A stretch of DNA of 64,000 nt from Clarireedia homoeocarpa. Its lineage: Eukaryota; Ascomycota; Leotiomycetes; Helotiales; Rutstroemiaceae. The position numbers were made by a program, and so were the translations under genes. Location: contig LNKV01000059.1 of the NCBI GenBank assembly GCA_001465935.1, positions 1-64,000 on the forward strand, written 5' to 3'. Below are positions 10,481 to 22,303 of the stretch, in pieces. The notes under the pieces were generated by a model. That model was not told the origin of the DNA. It worked only from the letters and a program-made list of their open reading frames with translations, and searched no databases. Each line of letters begins with the position of its first letter. The first letter of the stretch is position 1.

Positions 10481-12542
10481 ATGGCCAACTCTCCTCACGG
10501 TGGTGTCCTCAAGTAAGAAACTCCAAACCTCAAGTTATTTGGGGTGATGGCCGGCTGAACTAACAACCGCTCAACAGAGATCTCCTCGCAAGAGATGCGC
10601 CCAGATATGACCAACTCTCAGCAGAAGCTGAAAAGCTTCCTGCGATTGTTCTCACTGAGAGGCAACTTTGCGATCTCGAATTGATCTTAAGTGGTGGTTT
10701 CTCTCCTCTTGAAGGTACGTTCGTTTTGTTGCTTGATGTTTGTGCATGGAGGGGCAGAATCACCCCGCACCTCAAAAGATTTCTAAGGGAGGAGCAACAC
10801 AAAAACTCGAACCAAAAACTGACTTTACTTTCTGCTAGGTTTCATGAACGAGAAAGATTACAATGGGTACGAAATCACACAGTCTAAATTGGCACAAGGT
10901 TTATCTAACAATTGACAGCGTCGTCGAGAACAACCGATTGGCAGACGGCAACCTCTTCTCCATGCCAATTACCCTCGATGTGTCGAAAGAACAAATCGAG
11001 GATCTTGGAATTAAACAAGGCGCACGCCTTACCATTCGCGATTTCCGTGACGATAGGAATCTTGCCATTATCACCGTGGAGGATGTCTACAAGCCAAACA
11101 AGTGCGCTCCCCAACTACTCAACACCTTGGACAAATTTAACAATTAGCAGGGAGAAGGAGGCTAAGGAGGTCTTCGGTGGTGATGCTGAGCATCCAGCTG
11201 TCAAATACCTTTATAACACTGCCAATGAATTCTACGTTGGAGGAAAGGTTGATGCTATCAACCGTCTAGAACATTACGATTACGTCGCTCTGAGATGTCA
11301 GTATTTGCACCCATCAATTTACACGGAAAAGGCTAACAACAAACAGACACCCCCGCAGAACTCAGACTTCACTTCGACAAGCTTGGCTGGTCCAAGGTTG
11401 TCGCATTCCAAACCCGAAATCCTATGCACAGAGCTCACAGAGAGTTGACTGTTCGCGCCGCCCGTGCTCGTCAAGCCAATGTCTTGATTCACCCAGTTGT
11501 CGGTCTTACCAAGCCTGGTGATATCGATCACTTCACCCGTGTCCGTGTCTATCAAGCACTGCTACCAAGATACCCTAATGGAATGGCTGTTCTTGGTCTA
11601 CTCCCTCTCGCTATGCGTATGGGCGGACCTCGTGAGGCCATCTGGCACGCCATTATCCGTAAAAATTATGGAGCCACCCACTTCATCGTTGGTCGTGATC
11701 ACGCCGGACCAGGAAAGAATAGCAAGGGAGAGGAATTCTACGGCCCATACGATGCTCAATATGCCGTCGAGAAGTACAAGGAAGAGCTCGGAATCGAAGT
11801 TGTTCCCTTCCAAATGATGACCTACCTCCCCGATAGCGACGAGTACCGACCAAAAGACGAAGTTCCGCCAGGAACCCGCACTCTCGATATCTCCGGAACC
11901 GAGCTTCGCGCCCGTCTTCGTTCAGGACGTGAAATCCCGGAATGGTTCTCCTATCCCGAAGTCGTTCGCGTTCTTCGCGAATCTCACCCACCTCGTTCAG
12001 CCCAAGGTTTCACCGTCTTCCTCACTGGTTACCAAAACAGTGGCAAGGACGCCATCGCACGTGCTCTTCATGTCACTCTCAACCAGCAAGGTGGTCGATC
12101 AGTCTCTCTTTTATTGGGTGAGACTGTCCGTGCCGAGCTTTCATCAGAGCTTGGTTTCAGCCGTGCTGATCGTACCCGCAACATTGGACGCATTGCTTTT
12201 GTTGCATCTGAATTGACCCGATCCGGTGCTGCAGTCATTGCCGCCCCTATCGCACCATATGAAGATGCACGAAAACACGCCAGAGAAATGGTTGAGAAAT
12301 ACGGTGACTTCTTCTTGGTGCACGTCGCTACTAGCCTCGAGTATTCTGAGAAGACTGATAAAAAGGGTGTTTATGCTAAGGCGAGAAATGGTGAAATCAA
12401 GGGTTTCACTGGTGTGGATGATCCATATGAGATTCCTGCCAAGGCGGACTTCACAGTGGATATTGAGAAAACTAGTGTGAGAAGTGCGGTTCATCAGATT
12501 GTGCTGATGTTGGAGAGTCAGGGTTTGTTGGATCGCTTGTAG
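10481..12542 (+). CDS. MET3: ATP sulfurylase (sulfate adenylyltransferase) with C-terminal APS-kinase-like regulatory domain
   Basis: Catalyses ATP + sulfate to APS + PPi, the first committed step of sulfate assimilation, in the cytosol. Six exons: 10481-10512, 10578-10714, 10839-10866, 10919-11101, 11151-11296 and 11347-12542. Together they give 1722 nt, 573 aa, which matches the usual length of filamentous-fungal enzymes (about 572-574). Catalytic motifs are QTRNPMHRAH at 197-206, with the HxxH pair His203/His206, and GRDHAGPG at 291-298. The C-terminal third resembles APS kinase but its P-loop is altered to GYQNSGKDA (403-411). This is the known fungal arrangement in which the domain binds PAPS as an allosteric site rather than acting as a kinase. 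Exon 3 is only 28 nt. It shares a pathway with MET16 at 42.5 kb. Confidence 0.97.
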
Positions 12543-13443
12543 ATTGTTTTTGCTAGAGATATGGTAGATGTGGAATAGATGCAAGGAATAAATGGATAAA
12601 AGGAAAGATGGATGATAAAATCTTGATGAGCGCAGAACACCACTGTTACTGCGGAGAGGGGAGTAACTCGGGGCGTTCTTACTTTTTCTTACTTTTTCTT
12701 TGGATCGGAATATGGAATGTTAGATAAAAGTTTCGAAAAGATATGGTTCGTGGAATCATATATGCACTTGGATGTTGCAGAAGATAGATAGCGCGAAAGA
12801 GCAAGTTTACATAGAGTAGAAGAAATTTCTAAGTTGGCTTGGTTATTTACCATCTTTCCCCCTCTCTCTCCCTCTCTCTTTATATAGCATCAAATACAAG
12901 TACAAACTTCTAAACCTACGTTTCTTGCTTGCTTGCTCACTTACTTACCTTCCATAAGTTACCTTCCATACACTTACCTCGTTGACTTGGTTAGGGCCTC
13001 AATTACACCCCCCCTCCCCCAGCCCTCCGAGGGGTTATATGGGCTGTAGATGGGAAGCACAATCACAATCACAATCACAATCAAATTAGGGTATTAGAGT
13101 ACAGTAAAGTAAGTTAGGAGCTCGTTATCGTTATCGTTATCGTTAGTCGTTACGGTACTGACATGACGTGACATGACATTCAGACATACTGGCACTGCAG
13201 CTAGCTGATTATTGATTGTGCGAGTAGAGTAGAGTAGAGTAGAGTAGTGTGTATATATGTGGAGAGGGAGGGGGAGAGAGAGAGAGAGAGAAACTAGCTC
13301 CAGTAAGAAAAAAAAAAAAAAAAACTAATATAATCTTCTCACCAACCAAGTTAATTACTAAGTAATGGTATTGATTGTATACACTATAATTACATTACAT
13401 TACAGTAACAAAACCACCAACTTTCTCACAAGGAATCTCGAAT

Positions 13444-13486
<43 letters not shown>

Positions 13487-13739
13487 AAATATCTATACTA
13501 ACTATACGTACGGGGTAGATATTATATTCTAAAAACCAATTTAACGACGACCGCCACCTCCCGCTATACGAACGACAAGTCAAATTCCAAAATCCAAAAT
13601 CCAAAAAAAAATCAAAATCAAAATCAGAATCAAAATCAAAGGTATTATGGCGAATATATACAACAGATTACTTCTTCTTCTTCACCTCTCTTATCTTTTC
13701 TTCACGCTAAATATCCTTTCACCCCAACCCCACCATCTG
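12543..13739. other. Convergent intergenic region, simple-repeat rich
   Basis: MET3 (plus) and the caspase-like gene (minus) converge here. No gene is seen. Contents include C/T tracts near 12860-12885, cacaat repeats near 13060-13082, cgttat repeats near 13120-13146, gagta repeats near 13222-13245, an ag dinucleotide run near 13262-13292, an A18 run near 13308-13324, the 41-base poly(A) at 13445-13485 and aaaatc repeats near 13605-13640. Confidence 0.75.
13445..13485. repeat. 41-base poly(A) homopolymer
   Basis: An uninterrupted run of 41 A residues in the 3' flank of the caspase-like gene (T-run in that gene's sense). It could be a genuine homopolymer, the tail of a retroposed sequence or a length-uncertain assembly call. 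No retroelement body or target-site duplication is recognised next to it. Confidence 0.9.
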
Positions 13740-16700
13740 TTACAAAAGCCCATACTCCCTCTCCCACTCCCTTCTACTCCTCTCCTCCTCAACCCTCCTC
13801 TCCTCCTCGCCCTTCCTCAACGCCTCCAACTCTGGTAATATCAAATTCCTCAAAAGATCCTCCGTTTCGCTCGGACTGGGACTCGGCAGCGGTTGCTGGA
13901 GATACTGCTGATTTGGTTCATACTGCTGATTTGGTTCATACTCGTAGCCCGAGTCTGATTCTTGATATTGATGCTGGTGTTCGTATTGAAGGTTGGATTC
14001 AGTATGGCGGTGATGATTAGGATGGTGGTTGTGGGCATATGGTGGAGGAGGGGATGAAGAATTGGCGCGGCGGGAGTGGGCGTGCGAATGCGAATTTGAA
14101 TGGGAGTTGGAGCGACTGAGGGAGGCCGAGGCGGCGATGTGAGGGCTGGTGAAGGTGAATGAGTGTTTGGGGTTTTGATCGACGGCGGAGAGGGGTGCGT
14201 GCTGATGGCGTGGGAAGCCGAGGTGAGGAGTGGGATGGATGGGTTGTGGCTGATGTTGCTGTTGATGGGGTGGAGGTGGTGGTTGAGTTGTATGGGTTGT
14301 ATGCATGGATTGAGCTGCGGAGTGGGAAGAAGATCCAGTGTCGACGCGTTGGAGAGCGGGAGTGCTGTACGATTGTTCGAATTGAGCGAAGTGTGAGTAT
14401 GGGTAATTTGGATTGGTAGTGTGGGCGTGGACGACGCGAGGACGGGGACTGTGGTCCATACTTAGAGGGATAGTCGGGGTAGAGAGGGGACGTTCGCGTT
14501 CGCGGACGGTGCCTTCAGATTGCGCGAATTGAGAGTAAGGGTGAGGGCTAGAGGGGAAGTCGTGGCTATGTGGTTGGGATGGGGAGTCCTCGTTTCGGTC
14601 GGAGAAGGGTTCTATAGGAGGACTATAGCAATCTTCGTTGCGGGAGAACCAGGGATTGGAGAAGTTGGATTCGAGAGTGCTGGTGTTGAAACTGGATCGG
14701 GGGATGGCCGTTGGAATCGAAGACATTGATGGTGTAACATCTCGACCTCTGAAGCCAAATTCGTCCCAGTGATGTGGATCGGTTGGCGGTAGGAAGTCTG
14801 GGTCGAATCTTGATCGTGTGAGTTGTGCTCCGGGCGGTGGATTGGAGGCTGTACGTTGTACTTTGTGTCTTTCTTGTCGTATGAATGAGGATGATGGAAG
14901 ACGAGATGTACTTTCACGTGACTGAGATGGCTCTTTCCTTTCCATCCACCAGAGACCTCTCTCGCTCTTTTGCTTCGAAAGAGGTGACACGGGTTTCGCA
15001 TCCTTATCCGATTCAGCACTGGTCTCCTTCTGTGGCTTCTCTCTCAGAGACTTGGTTGGAGACTCGTCGCGTTTTCGAACCGTTTCTGGTGATTGACGAT
15101 TCTTCTCTGGCCTTTCCGTTGCTGAAGAATCATCACGTTTCGACATAGATTGTTGGCTCGCAGCCCTGATCACTTTCTGTCTTTCGCTCTTGTCCCTCTT
15201 CAACGAATCCGATCGCTTCAAGGCCTCTATTTCAGGTCTTACTAGCTTCTTGATCGCCTCATCCACTGCGCCGAGTGCTTTCTCGCTGACTACTTCTTTC
15301 CCCTCAACTACTGGTTCCCTCGGATTTGATGATTTGCCCTCCGAGTCATTGGAGAGGGCCGCAGTTTTGCTAGTGTCTGCTGCAGACTTAGTAGCATCTT
15401 TCTCATCACCTTCCCGCTTAGCCTTATCTTTGTCCTCATCCTTGCGTTTTCTATCTTTTTTCTCTTTCCTTAATTTTCTCAATGCCTCCATTTCTTCTTC
15501 TTCCTCCTCTTTCCGTTTCAAAGCCTCAGCTTCCTTCTTAATAGCATCCTCCACCGCTTCGAATGCTTTCTTAGTGCTACTCTTTACTTTACCATGTTTG
15601 ATGGAGTCGCTTCTGGTAACACTCTTTCCGCTTTTAATGCTCTTTTCGTCGCTATCCCAAGGCACTTTAGCGACAGAACCATCCGAGTTCTTTCTCACAT
15701 GACTGCTCTCTTTCTTCAACTCTTCCATCTCAGGAATAATAAGCTTCTTGATGGCATCCTCAACCGCAGCAAGGGCTTTTTTGTCCCTAACCTTTTCTTC
15801 GCCACGTTTCTGTAGTGGACTTCCACCCACACTCGCTTTGCCTGGTGTCCTAGGTTCCCAGTCGCCCTCTCTTTCGGTAATATGAGACAATCGGTTCGGG
15901 ATATGTTCAACTGGTCGTTCTGGTCGCCTTGTCGCCTGATGAGTTTCCAATTCTTCTTGCAACTTTTCGTAGGTCTGTAGTGCCTGCAAAGTCAAGGGTC
16001 CAATCTCTGCTTTTGGAGCAAGCTCGACACTTTTACGTGGTGGAGGAGTGACCTGACCGGATGTGATACGATCTTTCGGTTCGGGGTGTGAGTGCCCTTT
16101 CTCAAGTGCTTGTAGAGTGACGGGATCTACGTCTTTCACTTTGATCGGTTCGGTGCTCGTAGGTTCTAGAACGCGTTCGGGGACTGGCCGTGGTAAAGCG
16201 TGTTCGCCCAGCTTCTGTTGCATCCCACGCTTCTCCCAATCTAGTAAAGAATCGTGCCCTTGTCCCTTGATTTTCATAGGTTCAGGTTTGCTTTCCGACT
16301 TGTACCGTTTGGGTTCGAGGGTGATTTGGTCCGGGTCAAGTGCCTCTATTTTTCCAATCGTGGGTTTATCTCCATCTGATTTGGATCTTTCCAGTGGTCC
16401 AACTTCTCTTGGCACAGGAGTTTGACGTGGAAGATCCCAAGGCTCGTCGTCACCAGCAAGTAAGAATTCTTGTACGTAGTCTACTTCACTGCGGTCCCCT
16501 GGACCAAATCTTGTGGTACTCGCTGTATCCTCTATGCCGGTTGCATACTCCTCTTCCTGGTCGGAGTCCTCCCTTTCACTTGCAACGCTTTCGGGGGGAG
16601 AGGGTCCAGCGCTGCTCATCGACTTGAAAGATGCTATACTCTTTTCGTCCCTATATCGCTGATGCGACGCATTAGACTTACGCTTGGTGAATCCAGGCAC

Positions 16701-19049
16701 ATGATGAGGTGCAATATTGCCCAACTGTTGGGGGGGAGATTGGTGCTCGACGAGATGTGCTAAAGGATGCACATCTGTAGGCTTCATTGCGTGTTGCGGG
16801 AGTGTGACAGGAGCACTTTCGGTCTGTGGCCTTTGTAGGATTATCTCCGGAGGGATAGGCGCCCTTGAGCCATCTCGTGGCTCTCCTGCTTTCGGCGCTT
16901 CCTGCATACCAGCCTTCACACTCCCAACCCACGCCATTACATCTCCACCCCGACCTCTGTCCTCCTTCAAGATTGAGTCATCTGTCTCGCCCATGGGAAT
17001 AACCTGAATTCCACCAATTGTGATTGGTATACCGTCTCGAAGCATTCTTGTCCGTTCTCTTTCTTCATGTTCAAACCGTCCAAGCTGCTCCCAAGCCCTT
17101 TTTGCTTCTTCCTTGATGACTCGACTCTCTTTCTTTAGCTCCTTCATATCTTTGTCCATAGACTCCATAGACTCCCTATACTCCCTATACGCACTTCGTT
17201 CTTGCAAGAATTCGAGTTCTTTCTTCTGAGATTCATCGCGGACTTGCTGCACAATGGTTTCGAGGCGCAACTTCTCGGTTTTGAAATGTGTCTCCCACTC
17301 TTTCAGAGATTGTTGTTTGTGCTTTTGGAGAGCCTGCTCAATTTGTTGGATTAGAGGTAAAGGTGGAGGTATTTGAAGAGTATCTGAGTCCGGGCGACCT
17401 TTAGGATTCTTAACCCTCTGCTTCGGCGTGTCGGGGTCGACTTTCGTAGGGATCTGAGAGAGAAGATTTCTCGACTCAACGAAGGCTACAAAAGATACCG
17501 CTAGGTTTTCCGGCAGCATATCCCAGATCAATACTGGCAGCGACAGAAGAATGATGGTAGCATGGCTCGCAAACACTCCCTCTACAAGAGCAAATTGCGC
17601 CAGCGCGGGGAATTGTCGAATCCACCTGTGCCACGCTTCCACGTCCATCACTTGATTTTCCTCGAGAGCTATTGAGATTAGTACGTGAGGAACAATCAGC
17701 TTTCCATCAGGAGTAAGCTCATGAAGGTTCTCCGGAGAGTAGCTGTCGATGGTATCGGGCATTCCCGACGAAAAAGTGCCTACCCAACTATTACCCGGTG
17801 CGGTGCGGCGACATATCTCGATACTTAATGATTTAGGATCCTCGGACGTGAGACTGTAGATTGGCATTCTTTTGGATTCTGTCTTTTGCTGTTCATCCCA
17901 GTAAGTTTTTTCCGACTTCTCATGCTTGAGCACAGACAGAACCTCGCTATGGAGCATAGCGACAGAAAATGACGGTCGGTTCATCCACTCAGTCAAAACA
18001 TGAAGCACTGCGTTAGTGAAAGAATAACGATTCGGACCTGGTGTACACATCTGGGACCCGCTAGCAGCAATCGTTTCGATGACACTGGGACAGCCCGACG
18101 GCGCGGCACTTGGAGCAGAACAGCAATCTAGAAGGAACAGAACATCTGACTTTGACTCCTCGAAAACGCTTTGGATCGCAGACCAACGGACTGACGCATA
18201 CGAAACATCTGGTTTACATGACCACGTGGTCTGTCGAGAGTTGTTGATGATGGCATGTCCACCATAGTAGATGATAAATAGGTTGTCATCGCTGCCATGT
18301 TGCTCGATGAAATTGACAGCCTATCACAGGTTAGGGTGGGGGTAGGTGATGGTAGACAAAGCAAAACAACTTACCTTCAGCATAAGCTTGTTGTGTGCGT
18401 TCGTCGTTGGTATCGACCAAATATCGGTGGTAAAGCCGTAGCATATTTCGAACATAGACCGCAGAGCGTTGACCTCTGATTGAGCGTCGATATCACTCTC
18501 CTCCCATTGTATCAAGACAACTAAAACCTCTGAATAACGTGACCGGCCACGATTGGGAAAAGCCCTCGCAGCAGCCTCCATTGTATCTTAGCATTTTGGT
18601 CTGAAGAGAAAGACGACATATAAGAAAGACTAGTGTGTGTGGCAGTGTGGTGGGCGATGAGCAACATGGATGCAAGAAAAGAAGGCAGCCGACGAAAAAA
18701 GAAGAAAACAGGAAAGGGCCCATAATAAAAGTTGCATTAAATGTAATAGTGGTTGGAGTTACCTACCTCTTCGACTCTCACTGCAAAGGTCTCGAGCTCT
18801 TTCATGTGATATTTCGCTCGACTGATATCATGAGTGGTGGAGATGGATGATGGCGGTGTGCTGATGCTGTTGTTATATTTACTTTGCTATTCATCATATC
18901 AGTCGGGGATCTTCTGTTGATATGTATACGTGAAGAAATTGGAATTTGGCAGGCCAAACACATGGGGGACGCCTTACCTCGTCACTCAATAATTCTGGAG
19001 TGTTTGGCGTATGCGTATCCTTGGCTGACGACTCTGACACTTGGTCCAT
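13740..19049 (-). CDS. Caspase/metacaspase-like protein with a very long disordered tail (about 1662 aa)
   Basis: Four exons join in frame: 19049-18978, 18886-18763, 18586-18375 and 18320-13740. The N-terminal two exons (MDQVSESSAKD...; ...ISRAKYHMKELETFAVRVEE) come from frame and splice motifs. If they are wrong, the start is Met68 at 18581. The caspase-like fold shows IIYYGGHA with the putative catalytic His158, and FLLDCCSAP with the putative catalytic Cys203 (DxC). The hydrophobic stretch LLSLPVLIWDML is near 395. A coiled, charged segment follows (about 460-560), then about 1000 residues rich in Lys, Glu, Ser and Pro. Four related modules (IKKL..PE.EALKR type) occur at 985-1006, 1055-1072, 1151-1172 and 1625-1639. 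The C-terminus is Ser/His/Gln/Pro-rich, with SNSHSHAH-type repeats, and ends with a charged helix. Peptidase activity is inferred, not shown. Confidence 0.82.
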
Positions 19050-20571
19050 GATGTCTGTCTGGCGGTCGACGCGTCCGGTTGAGGTGCGTCAAGCACCCCT
19101 GTGAAGATATATATTCTCAATGTTCTACAGTGTGAAGGGTCCAAAAAAGAGAGTGTTTTGAGGGATAGTTTGCAATGAGTGAATGAGATTTTTCGCAGTT
19201 TGCCCTTCTCACAAGTTAGAGCTGCATGTACATCTGCATCATTAGTTACACGTAAGTCTCCATCATGAATCGGGAGGATATGCCGTGGGCGGCGAAGGAA
19301 AGGAATGATAGGGTGGAAGTTTGAGCTGAAGGGAAAGTGTGGTTAGTGAGTGGTGAAGATTGCATCCAACGCATGCAGAGAAAAGAGAAAACCCTTGCAC
19401 GATGTTGACCTGTCATAGCCTCATAAGAGCAGGGTTTAAATTAAGCAAACCAACGAAGCAAAAAACGATTATGCTGGAAGGAGAAAGCGAGATACTGTAG
19501 CTTACTTGGGAGAGCGCAACAATGGTTCATAAGTGGGAAGTTATGAATGCGATGCGATGCGGTACAATGCGATGCGGTACAATGCGATACGAGACGAGAC
19601 CAGACCATACGAGACCATACGAGACCATACGATACCCTCCGATACTGTACGCTCTTTCGCCCATCCGTTTCCCTTTTCCTTTTTTTTTTTTTTTCCCATC
19701 AGATGCGAAGCAGAAGGGCGACAACCGGGTCGTACGTAAGTGGGTATGTTTCTGAGGGCATGAAAGCGAGCAGAGGGACTGGTGGACGCTTTGCGGTGGT
19801 AGTAGTCATGACTAGGAGGGAGAATGAGAGGGGATGCGGAGGGGCCAGATTGTGGCCCTTGATGCGAGAGACTGATAATCCTTGGCCATCCGTGGTCATG
19901 TGTTAAGTGGGAAAAGGTTCCTTCACCGTTTGTCGACGATCCAATCATGCTCTTAGATGTCGGGAAAAGATGGAGAGAAGCATGGTCCCTGCCAGATGCG
20001 GGCCCGAAGGACGAGGGACGGACTGACTTGTGCATGAGATATGAAGATGAGTGCAAAGTACCAGTTCGGTCGCGCGATTGCATTGTCGAGCAGGTCGAGC
20101 AGGTCGAAGAGGCCGCAGAGGTCGAAGAGTCTCCCTCCCTCCCTCTGCTGTGGACTGTACGCCGTCGTCAAAGGATGTCTCTCGACTGCAGCTGCCAGAG
20201 GGACCGGTATGGGATCCATAAAAATAAACTTCCCGCCGTTTAATTCTTACTATGTACAAGTACAGACCTTGAAGAGCAAGCGGCAGCAGAAGCACCAAGT
20301 AGAGCCACTCCCGCCAATCCCGCCACTTTTCTATATGTGAAGATCTTATCCAAGCTACAAAGGGCATGTGGGATGGTACTGTGCATCTCCCATCTCTCCA
20401 TCCTTTCGTACTTGCAAGATAAAATAGAGTGCCTGCCCTGTGCGAGACAAGAAATGACATGCATCCTTGGGCTTAGCAGGGCGAGACTGGCCAGACAGAG
20501 GACTGTGTACGAAATGGAAATGGAGATGGAAATGGAGATGGAAAAAGAAAAGAAGTTTGGTTCGTTCCCAT

Positions 20572-20655
20572 GTTCTCTTGTTCTCTTGCTCTCTTGGCTC
20601 TCCTACTCTCTTGCTCTCTTGCTCTCTTGCTCTCTTGCTCTCTTGCTCTCTTGTT
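20572..20655. repeat. Octanucleotide array (TTGCTCTC)n
   Basis: About ten copies of ttgctctc with a few substitutions. It lies within the cluster of three different short tandem arrays in 300 bp. Confidence 0.9.
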
Positions 20656-20699
20656 GGTTCGGAGATTATTCATTCATTACGGGACCCTGATATCTTGTA

Positions 20700-20728
20700 G
20701 CCGTACCGTACCGTACCGTACCGTACCT
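20700..20728. repeat. Pentanucleotide array (CGTAC)n
   Basis: Five to six copies of the self-complementary-rich unit cgtac/gtacc, so the array can fold on itself. Confidence 0.9.
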
Positions 20729-20829
20729 TACAGTACCTTGGAGATCCCCCAGCCACTTTCCACTTTCTTTCCTTTTTCCTTGCGAATCGAGGGCGTAAGG
20801 GTAGCGACTCTAGGAATCAGGAGACGAGC

Positions 20830-20885
20830 ACAAAGGCTCAAGGCTCACGGCTCAAGGCTCAAGGCTCAAGGCTCAAGGCTCAAGC
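20830..20885. repeat. Heptanucleotide array (GGCTCAA)n
   Basis: About eight copies of ggctcaa, one with a single-base change (ggctcac). Confidence 0.9.
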
Positions 20886-22303
20886 ATGAGATGGGTACGG
20901 AACATACAAGTACCAGTCGGCGGTTCCCTCGCTTGGGGATAAATGCAAAAGCTTCCACTTCTACTTCGGTACGTGCGATCGATCTCTCTTCTTGTAGCCG
21001 TTTCCGTCCATCCCGAGGTACAAGGACGGCACATTGCAGGTGGGAGTTGCGATATGCCTCATCAGCGTACAGAATAAGCAGCCTCACAGAGACTCAAGGC
21101 CGGATAATTGTTCTTGTGTCCCTCGACTTGCTACCGACTATGACTTTGTCCTCCCTCTTCACGTCTCTTGCTTCTTCCGATGTAACTTGGTTGGGCTGGG
21201 GCATCCAATACATTTCTACGCCATTTCGAGACTAGGAGAGATTCATCCCAAGGTCACTCACTCGCTCATAGATTGGCTCATCACTCGCTGTCCCGTGAGA
21301 CGTAACTATTCCGTGAGACGTACTTCGTAACTCTCCCGTGAGACGAGAATGAATCAATCACATGAGAAATACCTACCTGAACGATGCCCAAAGCCAAAAC
21401 AAGTAACCCTCTAGCCTACCCCTATCGTCGTTGTCGGGTTCAATCCTGTGATACATTTCTTCCCTCTTCCCTCGTCCCCAGACTTCGGTGGCTAGTCTGT
21501 AGAATACAGTATGAATTATGAATTAAGACTTGTGACCTCCACGATATCCGACCTGAAAATCTCCCAATCCCAAACTCCCAAACTCCCAAAACTCCCAAAA
21601 CTCCCAAAACTCCCAGACCTCCCAAGACTCCCCCATCCCTCCCACAGCACACGCGAAGTAACCCCAAAACCCAAAACGATCTCTTTCGATTTTTATCGGC
21701 AAAATTCCCCCAAACCCTCCAACTTCCAACTGAGCACCGAGAGCACCTATCAAATGTCATAAAATCTCTCTGCCCAACGTATGAGAATCCTCAATCCCCT
21801 CTCCACAAACTCTTTCTCCTCCCCTTCAACTCCATTCTGATTCTGCCCAACTCAGACTTACCACCATTCTCTTCCCTCGCCCCCCCTCTCCCCGCCAAAA
21901 AAAAAAAAAAGAATTAGGTGAATCACGCTCCCTTTTTCGCTGACGTCTCCAAAGGGAGTGACTTGCTTGCTTTTTCTCCTTTGGCAGCTTTTCCCATTTG
22001 CTTTCCAAATTGTTTCCAAGTTGTTTCCAAGTTGCGACTTGCTTGACCCTTACGCTCTCTTGCATTTTTGATGTCATAACAACCCGGAAACCTACAGTAC
22101 GGAGCACACGATACATTTCCATTCGTTGTTCATCATATCATATCATTCGTTCTAGTTCTGGTTCTAATAAACCCCATCCCTCAATTGCGGCCTTAGAAAC
22201 TCACCGCTGATAACTGCAACCGCAACTTTTGCTCCACATGCGCCGCCAGCAAACCAAGTTTTTAAGCGCCAACTAGAACCTCGCATGAGATATTGCACTA
22301 GCC

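Larger units (their letters stand above)
19050..22303. other. 3.2-kb intergenic region, dominated by simple repeats, no supportable gene
   Basis: Divergent promoter region between the caspase-like gene and the 22.3-kb gene. Notable tracts are gatgcggtacaat and gagaccatac repeats at about 19545-19635, T14 near 19680, an 8-mer array at 20572-20655, gtacc repeats at 20700-20728, a 7-mer array at 20830-20885, and cccaaaact repeats near 21570-21625. Long open frames here (for example 20570-21235 plus) are translations of these repeats. Confidence 0.7.

Noticed and set aside
13445..13485. Poly(A) tail of a retrotransposed element
   Set aside because: No reverse transcriptase, no processed gene copy and no target-site duplication seen beside it.
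18375..18581. Met at 18581 as the caspase-like gene start
   Set aside because: Kept only as the fallback: two upstream exons with good donors and an uninterrupted frame to 19049 give a better model.
20570..21235. 221-codon plus-strand open frame beginning with leucine/serine repeats
   Set aside because: Its first part is only the translated octamer array and the rest has no protein features; the three arrays explain the openness.
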